From positions 6,138,001 to 6,202,000 of the forward strand of contig JAYKYS010000011.1 in the NCBI GenBank assembly GCA_036924285.1: a stretch of DNA of 64,000 bases, given 5' to 3'. Every line of letters starts with the position of its first letter. Position 1 is the stretch's first letter. A model generated the notes under the pieces. That model had not been told where the DNA came from. It was given only the letters and a program-made list of their open reading frames with translations, and did not search any database. A program made the position numbers and the translations under genes. The DNA comes from Asterella californica. Its lineage: Eukaryota; Streptophyta; Marchantiopsida; Marchantiales; Aytoniaceae. Below, one piece after another: positions 1 to 12,231 of this stretch.

Positions 1-2690
1 CATAGATGTACTCCATATAAAAAGTACCCATAAGCTGTTCTACGGATCTTCTTGAAATCTGCATCAGACCAGCCTTCTTGCCTTTCCAATAAACTCAAAT
101 AGCGCCCAAGATCCAACCACTCGCCATCATACATAGTTTCCTCAAATAACTCCAATGGAGCTGCAAAACAGCTTCTATCTTCTGTAGCAAGAACACTAGA
201 ATAGAACTCTGTTCCCACATCCTCCTGGTCATCTATCATTTCCTTCTCACCGTAGTACCTAGCCCTTGATAACATATCTGCCACAGGATTGTCTTTTCCT
301 GCAATATGTCTAAACTCTGGGTTCAAGGACTTGATATATGCTATCCACCTCAACATAGCAATATCTGGAGTTGTACAGCTAGTGATCATTCCCAAGAGAG
401 GTTAACAATCTCTCTCCACAACCACAGGTGCTCCTATCAAGTATTCCTTGTCACTCTTCATCGCAGTAACTACTCCCCATAGTTCTCTCTTGACCTGAGG
501 GTAGTCTCTCTGCCGTGAACTTAATACCTTAGCACCAGAACGCACCACATATCTATTTCCATCCTGATCATCTTGTCCTATAGCCCATCCAATGTCAATA
601 GGACTAGTATCAACAGTAAGGATAACAGATCTGCCCAACTCATATGTTACCTTCCGTAGAGTTGGTGGTGAAGACAACAGATCCTTCAACTTCTTCATAG
701 ACTCGCTTTGCTCCTCTTGCCACTGAAATCTTTGCCCCTTCCTCAGCAACTTGTACAACGGATCTGCTACATGTGCAAAGTGTGAATCCATATATGATAA
801 AACACACATGCACCTAGAAACCTTCTCACCTCGGTAACCGATCCACACGTCTCCTCCATTCTTCGAATGGCATCAACCTTGTTTGGACAAGGTTTCCGAC
901 CATAAGATCCACATAGGTGTCCCACAATCAACACCTCTTGTTCTCCAAATACAGACTTTGCTCCTGATAAAGTCAAATGAACCTCCTCCAGTCGACTCAA
1001 TATCTTATCGCAGTCAACTATATGATCTGCAACAAACTTACGGCACCCCCTCTGATCCATTATCTCATTCTTCTCCTCCTCAGCACATCCTTTGATCGGC
1101 ACATCATCAAAGAATGGCATAGTTTTTTTCAGGAATGAAGTCCCTTAAAACTTTGTTCATGCCATTCATCATATGTGCTACAGAATTGGTAGCACCTTGC
1201 GGCAAGGTGCACATCCTTAGTAACCCCAAAGGTGTCCTCATTGTAGTCAAGTCTCTACTCTCAGAGGATAACTGAAACTGATCATAACCTGAATATAAGT
1301 CTCCCATGGAATAGATAGCACGACCAGCAAAAGCCTCTGTAAACTCGTCTACAATAGGTCCTATATCCATATTCCTGATAGTCACCTTGTTAACTGGCTG
1401 CATATCTTGGATAAATCTCAAAGCTCCACTCTTCTTCGGAACAGTAAACCATCTACTAGAGTAGGGAGCTATAGATGGTTCCAAGATACCCATCCTAATC
1501 CTCTCATTTAGCAAGTCTATCAGCTTTGGTAGATGAGCTCTAGGTACAGGGATAGGATGTAGATTCCAAGGCACATGCGGTATAGTAAAGATTACCATAG
1601 GTGCAACTACACTTTGATCTACACATCCTACTTCATGTGATTCAAACGCAAACGCCTTACCATGCCTAGATAGCATCTCCCTGAAGCTCTTCTTCTCTTG
1701 CTCAGTAAGAAATCCATCGCCTCCAATCCTCAACTCCTTTAGTGTTGTTTCTGTGAACTGGTGCCCAATTCTTCTCGGTCCTCTGAGCGTCGGTTCTCGT
1801 GCAGCTTGCTCCATCTTCTGATTGTAATCGAGTGGTAAAGGCAAAGCCACTGGTTTGACTTTCTTTGCCACTGACTTGTACTTGGTCTCCACATACACCT
1901 CTTGCCGATCTATAAACTTATCAATTACATCATAAAGCTCCTTGGAGCTCACTCTCACCACTCTATCTACACCATCTATAGAACTTTTTACTATAGATTT
2001 CAACTCCCCTATAGTATCTATCAAATACTGCTCTTCAAACACTCCAGATATGTATTCATCTCTTGCTAACTCTCCACTATCCCACAAAGACTGCTGTACA
2101 TACTTCACATGTTGCCTCTCAAACCTCTTCAGATTCTCAACCTTCCTATAACACACTGATCCACATGATGTCAGTCCTAAGAAGCTAGTGGATAAAGCTT
2201 CCTGCTCTACTGGATCAAGCGAGAATCCTTCCTCTATTGTACCGTTGAAGTCTCGCTCTTCAATGGTACTCTGCCAAAACCCCTAGACTCTCTAAACTCC
2301 TGAGTAATCTTAGGTAGTGGACGATCTCTCAAGCTATCACGATTCCTCTCATGTTCTGCAGCAACGGTCAAAAACTGAACAGCTCTTTTGCCGTCTCTAC
2401 TACGTATCCTAGCATAGGCTGAACCATCATCCATAACTTGTGTCTCCATTCTAACAGCAGTAATGTAAGGCTGCCCTAGAATGATAGGATAGGTTGACAT
2501 GTCTTGTACAAAGAAATTCTGAACATCACTGATGTCACCCACAGTTACCTTGATGTTGGGACAAGCACCATAGAGTTCTCCTCGCTGGTTGTTGGCAGCA
2601 CGGATAAGCCATCCATGGTCGGTGTCTATGGGCCATCTCCCACGCTTGTACAGCTCCTTAGACATCAGATTATCTCTGAGTCGTGATCAA
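1..2690 (-). pseudogene. pol of retrotransposon copy 1: protease, reverse transcriptase, RNase H
   Basis: The protease spans about 2690-2234, with DHDSE at the active site and ILGQPYI further on. The reverse transcriptase spans about 2156-767, with YSSRWFTVPKK, LRFIQDMQPVN, SGYDQFQL and LPQGATNS. The catalytic aspartates fall in FFDDVPIKG near 1095-1117, just after a frameshift beside an A7 run. RNase H follows (about 848-1), with LTVDTSP and then HIAGKDNPVADMLSRARY near 230-330, the usual tail of a Ty3/Gypsy RNase H. A TAA at 404-402 lies in frame with the downstream residues, so it is a simple nonsense change. Integrase is not in the window. Confidence 0.85.
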
Positions 2691-4605
2691 TCAATGCCAC
2701 CACAGGTTCCTCTAGATCTCCCAACTTCACCAAGGTCTCTGTGGTTGCTCTTGCCCAATGGTTGTGAGAGTAATGGCTCTTCTGCGATGCTTCCACCTCA
2801 TCTTCAAACCTCACGTGCTGATCTGATCTTCCCTCTGATACTTGAGAGCAATAACCAACAATCTCATCTTCCTCATCTTCCGACAGTTTGGTCCCTAGAG
2901 CGTTAAGCGTAGCTGCTTCACCCAAAATCTGACGTTTCCTCTTGATGATATCTATGATAACCTCATGGAACTCACGCTTTGCAATCCCAAGAATCTCACC
3001 CAAAGTAAACTCAACCTTCCCATTCAAGATACGGTTCTCTAACACCTGCTTCAAGTCTGTAGCAATCTCAATGTCAGACTGAAGTTTGTATGCAGGCATC
3101 TTACCCTTCTCCTTGCTTCTCTCCTTCTCCTTTGGTGTTGTAGATGATAGATCCTCCATAGTTTCCTCCCGAGTAGGTGTTGTCTCCTGCCTTGCCTCTG
3201 GTCTAGCCCTTTCACTCCTTGTAACAGGTCGTTTGGCTGTAGAAGCCTCACCTGCATCCTCCCTCCTGTGTTTTTCTTCTAGTACAGCTTCATGCTGACT
3301 TCTTGCAACATAAGCATGCACTGACATAGTATCCACAGGGTCATTCCATCCTGTAGTTTCTCTAATTGAGTTCCCAACCCTTCGTAGCACATCCTTGTCT
3401 AGCTCTGTTCTAGCTACGGACCGCACTACATCTGACCACAACCAAGTAGTCCCTTTCTCTCTCTCCATCTCCACTTTCACTCCACATGTAGCAGCATTCA
3501 CAAGAGAAACAGCATGTGATGCTGATATCTCATTCACAAGTCTCTTCATACCACCCTTGCCAAAGTTGGTTCCCAACATCATCCCAATCTCTCTCAGATG
3601 GATCTTACCATATTTGAAGAAGATTAGATCATTCCTCAATGCATCTGAAAACTCTCCACAATCTCTTCTTACATGGTCTATGCTATCACACCATATACAA
3701 TGATGAACAAAGCCTTCTCTCATCTGAGGTCTCTGCATAGCAGGCTGTACATTCTGCTCCTTCTCTTCTAACCTAGTGAGCTTAAGCTTAAGCTCCTTCA
3801 TACCCTTAATCAACTCATCAAGCGGTGAGTCTTCCTCTCTAGCAATTACCAAAGCAGGCTTAGTAGGCAACTGCTTGACAGGAATTATCAGAGCTGCTGC
3901 TTCACTTACCACCACCTTGTCCCTTCTTCTCTGTCTCTTGGTCAGCAAAGAAACAGCCTCTTCAACCTCCTTCCAATCAGTCTTCAATCCTCTCTCCTCA
4001 CTCTTGTCTTCCAGCAACAGCTCAAGCTTCTCCTGAATAGTCACGTCCGCTGCTTGTAGGAAAAGCTCGGTCTTCTCCACCTCTAGTGTAAGCTTCTATG
4101 TCCTAGAAAGCTTAGCATAGTGACGATCAAACTCCCTTAACAACTCATTTACAGACAAACCTTTGTTAGGCTTAACCACCCACTCCAAGAACGTTCTCTT
4201 GGTCACCCTCTCTGAATCTTCAGTGTAGTACTCTTTCTTCAAAGCGCGCATAAAGCTCTCCCAACTCTGTCCTTGCTGCAGCTTGAGCTCCTTCACACGC
4301 CCACGAATCTCAGGGACAACAGCAAGTTCAAAGTTCTCCACCATCTCCTTCTCAGGTACCTTGTTCACCTCCATCTCCCTAGCATAGTATCGCACATACT
4401 TGGAAATATCTGTACCCTTGAACTGGTCCATCTGATGCACCATAGATTGCAACGCCTTGGTTGCTAATACCTCCTTCCTCTCTGTGCTCTGCTGCTGCTG
4501 CATGAACATGGAAAAAGCTTGGAACATCCTCATCGTAGCAGCATCCAACTGAACAGGTTGCTGAGTAGCAACAGCACCTCCACTTGATGATCCTTGGTTG
4601 GCCAT
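2665..4605 (-). pseudogene. gag of retrotransposon copy 1, interrupted
   Basis: This is the capsid/nucleocapsid polyprotein of copy 1. The N-terminal part (4605-4096) has the retrotransposon gag helical domain, ending near residues LSVNELLREFDRHYAKL. One in-frame TAG (4098-4096) separates it from the remainder (4095-2665). The remainder carries a CCHC zinc knuckle, CX2CX4HX4C, in the context CIWCDSIDHVRRDC at about 3658-3701, followed by a charged spacer rich in Lys, Glu and Arg. The last residues run into the protease active site. Copies 2 and 3 align along the whole length, which shows where the frame is broken. The start at 4605 is the first ATG of the frame and is not otherwise proven. 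Confidence 0.8.
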
Positions 4606-4619
4606 GATATCTGATCATG

Positions 4620-5750
4620 TAACACTCTCAAGAAAACTCCCACCCTAGGTGTTCCACGTCGAGTTCACCAAAAAGAGAGTATGTCGGAGTGTGATCCGTT
4701 TACCTAGGAAAGCGCCGGGCTTCTGGCTGTGGTTGTCTACTCAAGAGGTTGGCTTTCATGTCACAATAGGGCTATAAACACTCACACAGATGTCTAAGAT
4801 CTAGTAATATGCTCAGAAAGCGAAATTCAGGTCTAGCTGGCAGTAATAAGATCCGGCGGCGAACTTTGACACTCACGGAGAAGAAAACTATGAAGGTTTA
4901 GACTTCTAAACTTCCCTTACATGTAAATGAGGTACTACTGAACTCACACACGAAGTTTCAGCCTGAGATCAAATTCTGACACGGAGATATGGACAGAAAA
5001 GTTCTGAGCAAGAAAACTACGGCAATTTCTGGTACCTAGCTGGCTATTCCGACCTATAACAGGAGTTTGGCTCGATCAATTTCGAAGTTTCTTACAGGAT
5101 TTGCAGTTCACAGCTTGCTGAACACTCCTGTGAAGTTGGGACTCCTGATTGTTTGTAGAACTCCAGATCTCCTTCCCTGAAGTCGCTGCTCTAGATTAAG
5201 AGCTTTTCAGACCCCCTCGGCTTCAGCGGCCGCCCTGAATTACTCAGTCACTCAATCGATATGAAACTTTTTGTGAAATCGTAGCCCTGCTGGCAGAGAA
5301 CACAACCTCGAAGTTTTGAAGCAATTTCCTCAAATCTGCTGCAAGTGACACTGAAAACCCTAAATCCAACAAAAGTGATTCAATTCTAGCACAATTCGAA
5401 CTTCAATTGGTCATAACTTCGTCTTTATTGACTCAAATCGATCGAAAATTTCACTGGGAGTGCTTGGCATGACGAGCTCTACCCTCCTGTGCTCTCAGAT
5501 TTCGAAGATCCCTCACCAAATGCTCGAACTCCACTCTAGAGCTCTGTTTCTAAATTTAGAGTTAAACAAAAGACAAAAACAGACCAATGGGAGTTCATAG
5601 CTCCACTTGGTTGTCCTTTAGTACCATAACCCACGTGGCAACTTAGTTTTACTCATAGGCTACCACGTCAAGCCCCCTAGAGTGCCAGCGTAAAACTTAA
5701 ATTACTTAAAACGACACGCAGCCCCGAAAAATATCTTAAATCAGCTAGAA
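4620..5750 (-). repeat. Leader and probable 5' LTR of copy 1
   Basis: This is non-coding sequence upstream of gag. About 5400-5670 resembles 16220-16440 next to copy 3 in the same orientation; shared blocks include GACCAATGGGA and TTGTCCTTT. The block around 4711-4735 (CTTCTGGCTGTGGTT) recurs near 14588. These matches point to related LTRs. I could not fix the LTR ends or a target-site duplication. The stretch between 5750 and 5960 has no recognisable feature. Confidence 0.55.
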
Positions 5751-5959
5751 AGCGTGCATGGGCTACACGCAAATACAACCCATGAGCTTAAGCCCTATCA
5801 ACATGATAATCAACCTACTAAGACTCAAAATAGTGTTAACACCGTATGCAAAGGTGTCAAACATATACATAAACGACTAGAAGTAATATAAGCTAATTTC
5901 TAGAACTACTAAACTCAAGCGTCGGAGTAGAAATATAACATGTAGCCGCCAAGTAGCGC

Positions 5960-8565
5960 GACAACGTGCACCTATCAAGAACTCTCGGTCTACCTTCATA
6001 GCAGTAACAGCTCTCCACAACTCACGCTTCACTTGAGGATAGTTACGTTGCCTATCTGTTAAGATTCGAGCTCCAAACCTAGAAATAAACCGCATGCCTT
6101 CTGCATCTTCTTGACCGACTGCCCATCCAATCGCCTTTGGACTCGTGTCAACAGTCAGTATGATAGGTCTTCCGCTCTCATAGCTAAGTCTCCTTAGTAC
6201 AGGTGGAGACTTCAGAATCTCTTTCAGCTGCTCCATCTTCTCGTGATGCTCTTGCCGCCAAGTCAACCTCTTCCCTTTTCTCAGAAGTGCATACAAAGGT
6301 TCGGCAATGTGTGCATAATGAGGAATACTCACACGAAAGAACACACAAGCTCCTAAGAATCGTCGAACCTCAGTGATGTTGGTACAGTCTGCTATCCTTG
6401 CTATAGCATCTACCTTCTCTAGGTTCGGCCGTCTTCCAAAAGTACCGCATAAGTGACCCACCACCACAATCTCTGACATTCCAAAACAAGATTTGGTACC
6501 TGACAGAGTAAGGTGTACCTCTTCCAAGCGCATCAGAATCTTCTCCACATCTCGGATGTGGTCTGCAACGAACTTTCTGCAACCATCAGCAGTCATAGTC
6601 TCGTCCTTGTCCTCCACCGGACAGCCTTTCATGGGGATATCATCAAGAAATCAGGTACAAACTCTCGTAACATCTTATGCATCACGTTTTGCATATGGAC
6701 TACTGAATGTGTTGCGCCTTGAGGCAGAATACACATCCGCATCAATCCCAATGGTGTACGCATGGTAGTCAAGTCTCTACTCTCCAAAGCAAGTTGAAAC
6801 TGATCATAACCTGAAAACGGATCTCCAATAGAATAGATAGATCTTCCAGCAAATGCCTCGGCTACTTCATCAACCACAGGTCCTGTTCCAACATTTCGAA
6901 TCGTGATGTTGTTAGCAGGTTGTAAGTCTTGGATGAAGCGTAAGGCTCCTGTCTTCTTAGGTACTGTGAACCATCGGCTAGAGTACGGAGCCATAGATGG
7001 TTCAAGAATACCCATCCGCATCCTCTCCTTCAATAACTCAATAACCCTCGGTAGCAAGGCACGAGGGACTGGAATCGGCTTCAAGTCCCAAGGTACGTGA
7101 GGAACAGTGAAGATAACCATCGGAGCTATCACACTAGGATCCACACAACCAATCTCTCCAGCTGAGAAAGAAAATGCCTTACCATGGCTAACTATCATCT
7201 GCTCAAAAGCTCGTTTCTCCACTTCACTCAAGAAGCCACCCCCTCCTATCCGGAGCTGCTCGAGTGTCTCTTGAGTAAACTCGTGTCCTATCTGTTTAGG
7301 ATCTCTCAGTACAGGCTCAGTGGCCGCTAACTCCATCTGCTGTCGTGAATCAACAGGTAACTGGGTCGCCATTGGTTTCACCTTCTTCGCTACAGTTTTG
7401 TATTTGGTGTGAACCTCTGCTTCTTCACGAGAGCCACACCAGCAGATTGCATCCTTCCATCCACTCTCCAGTCTCGGATGAGGACGAGATTGTAAGCACG
7501 AGACAACCTCCTCATAGACTTTACGAGAGTGGATAGGGATCACCACCCTTCCTCCCATTTGCTCCATCAACCTATCTACATCATCCAGCCAACGAACAGA
7601 AGACTGTACACCTACAAACTCCTCGTAAACACCAGAAATTATCTCATCTTCACTCAGAACTCCTGTACAGCGCAGATTTTCTGCATACTTCTCCATCTGC
7701 CTTCTACTCTTCTCAGTTAGATCATCTACTCGGGTGAACTCACTCCAATCATCAGAACTGAAAGTCATCAAACCTGATTTCCAACTATGTACAGTGTGGC
7801 AGTTTTCAGAATCTTGAGCAACCTCTTCGTCAATCTCCTGTGATCCCACAGGCTGCTCAAGCGGGATCATAGTAGTAGCAGATCCGTCACTCTTGGTATC
7901 CCGTCCGACAAGAGTGGTTTCAGAAAACCCTTGCTCCTACAGATAGGAGAATCTCTTAGAGTCTGTCTATTTCGTCCGTGGTTCGAACGAACGGTCAAAA
8001 ACTGCACAGAACATCTATCATCTGGACTACGGATCCTAGCATAGTGAGATCCATCGTCCATCACCTTCGTCTCCATTCTAACTGCGGTGATATAAGGCTG
8101 ACCAAGAATTACAGGATACGAAGCTGAAGACTGCACGAAGAAGTGCTGATCTACCTCCACATCACCCAGCTTCACTCTCACGTTAGGACAAGCGCCGTAT
8201 AACTCACCCTTCTGGTTGTTTACAGCTCGTAGCACCCAACCATGGTTCAGTTTGATAGGCCACTGACCTCTCTCGTACACCTCCCGTGACATGATGTTGA
8301 TCTCTAAACCGTGATCAACTAACGCAGCAACAGGTTCGAGACTTCCTAGGCGAACTCGTGTAGCAGTCGTAGCACGAGTCCAGTGTCTCTTTCTGAAGTC
8401 GCTATCAGTAGCTGGACTCTCGTCGCCAGCTTCTTCATCATCAAACTCAGCAGTGTTGGTACCAGCAACCAACGCTTCTTGCTGATACTCTGTATCATCA
8501 GTCTCCTGAAAATGCACCTTCCCGAATTCTGCATCATTAACAGAAGCTCCTACCATCTCTATCAT
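5960..8565 (-). pseudogene. pol of retrotransposon copy 2: protease, reverse transcriptase, partial RNase H
   Basis: The protease (about 8340-7970) has ALVDHGLEINIMS and ILGQPYI. The linker and reverse transcriptase (about 7870-6400) contain YSSRWFTVPKK, LRFIQDLQPAN, SGYDQFQL and LPQGATHS. The catalytic motif reads FLDDIPMKG near 6626-6655 but is crossed by a frameshift with a small deletion. Downstream come VVGHLCG, the thumb region and an RNase H start with LTVDTSPKAIGWAVGQ. Homology ends at about 5960; the last residues before the stop at 5877 do not match copy 1 and are probably foreign sequence read through. Confidence 0.83.
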
Positions 8566-10464
8566 CTAGCTTTCTACTTGTTCAGACATCACCTGTCTCT
8601 TCCGCTTGATGATGTCGATGATCAGCTCGTGAAACTCCCTCTTCGCAATACCAAGAACTTCTCGAAGAGAAAACTCGATTCGCACGTCAAGTATTCTCTG
8701 CTCCAAGATGCTCTTGAGATCAGTTGAAGTTTCGATATCAGCTGCCAACTTGTAAGCCGGTCCTTTCCCCTTCTCTTGGGCAGTAAACCGTCTACCAGCA
8801 GTCGTTGGCTCCTACTGGGATCTCTGCACGTCCTCCATCGGACCTGGTGTAGGTGGAGGAGCTGCAGAAGTAGACGGGATGTCCTCAAGAAGAGCCGCTC
8901 GTCTCCTTGTGACCCTCCGTCTATCTCCAGTCTCCTCTGGAGCTCCAGTATCAAGTTCAGAGGCTTCTCGCCGCCTCTTCTCCTCCACAGAAGCATCTTG
9001 CCAGTGAACGTGTCTATCCACGTCCAAGAATGCTTTGATAGACGCAGCATCATCAGGATCTCTCCACCCTGTGACCCTACGGATAGTCTCTGCTCCTCTC
9101 TTTAGTACTTCAGAAGGAACTTGAACAGGTTTCTTCTCAGTAGTTCTATCTAGCAACGTAGGACTAGAAGAAACTTCAATGTGATCGGCATATACATCAG
9201 GATTTACCTGTGGTGCAATCAATGCATGTACAGTTGCAGCAGCTGTGATCTGAGGTAGACTTCTCATGCCTCCTCGTCCAAACTGCGTGTTCAGCGGCTC
9301 CCCAGTCGAAGAAAGGTGTAGCCTACCGTTCTGGTAGCGAACCACACCATCTCGTAAAGCAGCCGTAAGTTCTTGACAGTCCCCTCGGAAATGATCTTGA
9401 CTGTCACACCAGATACATCTACGAACAGGAGCACCTCCTGGACGTGCAGCAGCAGGCGCCGATGGCTGCTCTCTCTGCAGACCAGCTAGCTCCACCTTCA
9501 ATTCTCTCATCTGCCAAATCAAGTCTTCGATCTGGTTTCGCTGTCCATGGTTCTCTGCAGGTCTCTGAACCGGTGCCCTTTGTGCAGGAACTGGCACCAC
9601 TGGTAACAAAGGTACTGCAGCCGGGACAGCAGGTCTGGGAGTAGGAGCAAGAGCCGGAGGTTGCTGTACTAGAGGTGCAGTGCGAGGTTGAGCGGTTACT
9701 TCTGCGAGCGGACGTCCTCCCACAGCCACTCTTCCCCTTCTCTGTCTCGTTAGTACGGCAACAGCATCCTCGATTCTTCCCCAATCAGTAGTAACTCCTC
9801 CTTCAGCCGATCGGTCAGCCAACATAAAGCATAACTGATCAGCCGTAGCATCATCGGTAGCTTGCAGAAAAAGTTCAGTTCTCCTAGCATCTAGAGTTAT
9901 GCGCTCTAGAGTCGAAAGTTGTCGGTATCTCCGATCAAACTCTCTCAACATCTCGTTCAGACCCATCATACGACCAGGTTGCTACTCAACCCAGTCCAGA
10001 AATGTTCTCCTAGTAACTCTCTCTGAATCTTCTTCAAGAAACTCCTCTCGAAGAGATCGCTCAAAACTCATCCACACACCTAGATTCCTTCTCTGTATGT
10101 CCCTAACTTGGTCCCGCAACTCAGGAATTACAGCTAACTCAAAATAGGATATCATCTCTATATCAGTAACTCTAATCAGTTCCATCTCTCCTCGGTACTC
10201 ACGCAGATACCTAGAAATGTCTCTACCTTCAAACCTTCCACATCTATTAACTATCGCTTGCAAAGCTTTGGTAGATCTCAACTCACCCCTTCCAACGATC
10301 GGATGTTGTTGGACCAGGGCCGCAAGCGTCTTCAGAATCTCAGTTGTGTCGAGGCCAGATGCAGATGTCGCTGCAGCCGCAGGGACTACGGTAGGTGTTG
10401 CAGCAAACGTAGATGCAGCAGCCGTAGAGGTAGCACCAGCAGCGCTTCCGCTCTTCCGATCCAT
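8566..10464 (-). pseudogene. gag of retrotransposon copy 2, with three in-frame TAG codons
   Basis: The capsid part runs 10464-9982, and the continuation has a proline/alanine-rich linker. A CCHC knuckle in the context CIWCDSQDHFRGDC lies near 9376-9420. The frame is otherwise continuous from 10464 to below 8566 but is interrupted by TAG at 9984-9982, 8814-8812 and 8568-8566. At the first of these, copy 3 has Gln (IEQRRGNE), so CAG to TAG is the simplest change. The 8748-8566 part carries the conserved segment with FHELIIDIIKRKRQ that precedes the protease in all three copies. Confidence 0.8.
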
Positions 10465-10515
10465 CTTCTTCTTCGTCTTTGGAACTCAACTTCACGGTCA
10501 ATCACCCCAAGAAGC

Positions 10516-10533
10516 CTCTCAGTGGAAGCACCA
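10516..10533 (-). promoter_or_regulatory. Candidate primer-binding site / LTR junction, copy 2
   Basis: The plus-strand string CTCTCAGTGGAAGCACCA is identical to 14528-14545 next to copy 3 and lies just upstream of gag in both. Read on the element strand it begins TGGTG, as expected for a tRNA-primed site directly after an LTR. The priming tRNA was not identified. Confidence 0.5.
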
Positions 10534-10539
10534 GATTGT

Positions 10540-12230
10540 ATGTCGAGGCGAGAGTTTCCTGGGAAGGGCGAACCTTCTAGCTGTGATACGATCGTGAAGA
10601 AGAGAGCAAAAAATCACACACGGAATATGGATCGTAAGAGAAACACACCACCACGTTCTCGATCTGACCAAGATAAAACACATGGCGTGCAAGTAGATCT
10701 TCAACTCCAGGTCATTCAGATTGCAAAGCTCACGTTCAGTAACTCAGAATATCAGAAAACTGCTCCTGTGAAGCACCAGCGCGTTCACCTAGAAGCTTCC
10801 CGTTTTTTATTCAGAAAGATACACGTACAAGTTCTTGGTCTTCTCTCTACTCGACTCTGCTCTCTACTCTCAATCCCTTGATATCAAAACTCTGATCAGA
10901 CAGAAGTTCTCTTCAGACGTAACCTCTGTGTAAAATCTTCTCCCTTCAGCTCTACTGTTTTTCTCTACTCGATAGCTTCCGCACGGTAAACTCTACACTG
11001 CTCGATGATCGACAATCTTCTGCGATAATGCGATAATAATCGACAATTCTCTCTCTCCGGAGTACACCTCTCTGGGTTTTCCTCCACCCTACGCATCCTT
11101 CACTGTCACATGGCAGAGGTAAAAGACGCCCTAAATAGATGGCAGCAGAAAAATAAATCACTGATAAAAAATCTACACGTAAGAAGACTATTTCACTAAG
11201 CTTCTCAGGTTCATCTGTACGGACGGACACCGAGTCGGTCGTACAGTCAGCATTTGACACCTCCACTCGAAGTAACTCCACCACGGCTACCTCTGGCCAC
11301 CGGAATCACCTCGTTCTGACACGTGGAGCCCGAGTTATCATCATTGTGCCGTAAGTATTGCCTCAGGTATCAATTTCATTTGATTTTTTGACCCAAGTGA
11401 ATAATATTTCGAACTCTACATTTTTCTACAAAAGAATTGGTACCGACTTGGAGTATCTTTGATGCCATCTCGCTACCCCAGGACTTAGAGGGCCGCAACC
11501 GAATTCGTACTAATTACCCCGCCAACCCGAAGATGAGAGGTCCATTTCGAAACCCGGTGGTAATCTCCCTCTAGCATCCACACTAGGTGACTGCACTAGT
11601 GCAGGGGTAGACGGAGGCGTCCCGCATTCACGGTACGTTTAAGGGACATCTAGTGTCCCGCCCCTAGGCAACTTGGTGCCCCTCATATTCCCCCTAAGGG
11701 ACCAGCCTACTCCAAGCCGATTGTGAGTTTGAAGGAATTTGATCCGGAGACCTCCTCCCTACAAGTTTCTCAGCTACACCACGGAAGCTGATCTCACAAC
11801 TGGTTTTGAAGACCAGTTTCTAAGCTAATATGCTAGAAAGCTGCGGTATTTCGACTTTCCTTTGCTAACACGAAGTGCCATAACTTTCTCTAGACATGCT
11901 CTTTTTGTACATTTCGAATTTTAAAAAAATACTACATACTACAATCTACATGAGAAAAATGTAAAAAGTATTTTTCGAACTCACTCTGATTTATGATAAA
12001 TTTCCCGGTATCAGAAATCTTGTAGAAAACTCCAAGGAACTTTTTGCCTGCAACTCCGTTTGCAACTTTTGAACATACCACGGTGATCAGCGCGACGAGA
12101 CCTACGCCGTGGTGTTTTCAGATTTTCAAATGCACACTTCCTCCAGAATCGACTTCTCTGAAGTCTTAACTTCACTCAGAGAGACTAACTTCTAACTGAG
12201 AGGTGAATTATTCACTATGTGGAATAATTC
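10540..12230. other. Probable 5' LTR of copy 2 and unassigned sequence
   Basis: From about 10540 the sequence should be the LTR of copy 2. The short block near 10568-10590 (GGGCGAACCTTCTAGCTGTG) matches the equivalent place in copies 1 and 3. From about 11340 to 12230 I see no coding potential and no known repeat. A small inverted repeat, GTGAATTATTCAC against GTGGAATAATTCAC, sits at about 12203-12232, right at the break of copy 3. Confidence 0.4.
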
Positions 12231-12231
12231 A

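Larger units (their letters stand above)
1..5750 (-). mobile_element. Ty3/Gypsy-like LTR retrotransposon, copy 1 (continues past left edge)
   Basis: Reading the minus strand from right to left gives an LTR-like leader, gag, retropepsin, reverse transcriptase and RNase H in the Ty3/Gypsy order, running off the window at position 1. The integrase and 3' LTR would lie outside. The reading frame is broken several times, for example by TAG at 4098-4096, a frameshift near 2665, a frameshift near 1120 and TAA at 404-402, so this copy is dead. The right boundary is approximate and was set by similarity of about 5.40-5.67 kb to the LTR region of copy 3. Confidence 0.85.
5960..10540 (-). mobile_element. 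Ty3/Gypsy-like retrotransposon, copy 2, truncated in RNase H
   Basis: This is a second copy in the same orientation with a primer-binding-site candidate (10516-10533), gag, protease, reverse transcriptase and part of RNase H. Similarity to copy 1 stops abruptly at about 5960, just after the residues DREFLIGA, so integrase and the 3' LTR are missing. Protein similarity to copies 1 and 3 is clear, but many positions differ. This suggests related subfamilies rather than recent tandem duplication. Its 5' LTR should lie rightward from about 10540. Confidence 0.85.

Noticed and set aside
1095..6660. Programmed frameshift at the reverse-transcriptase active site
   Set aside because: Copies 1 and 2 both shift frame beside the F-x-D-D motif, and copy 1 has an A7 run there. 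The direction differs (+1 in copy 1, -1 with a small deletion in copy 2), and copy 1 would need +1 rather than the -1 slip typical of A AAA AAC. Independent decay is simpler.
11460..11720. Possible rRNA-like fragment (GC-richer block with many CCC/GGG)
   Set aside because: No match to conserved rRNA words that I know. More likely LTR or unknown repeat.
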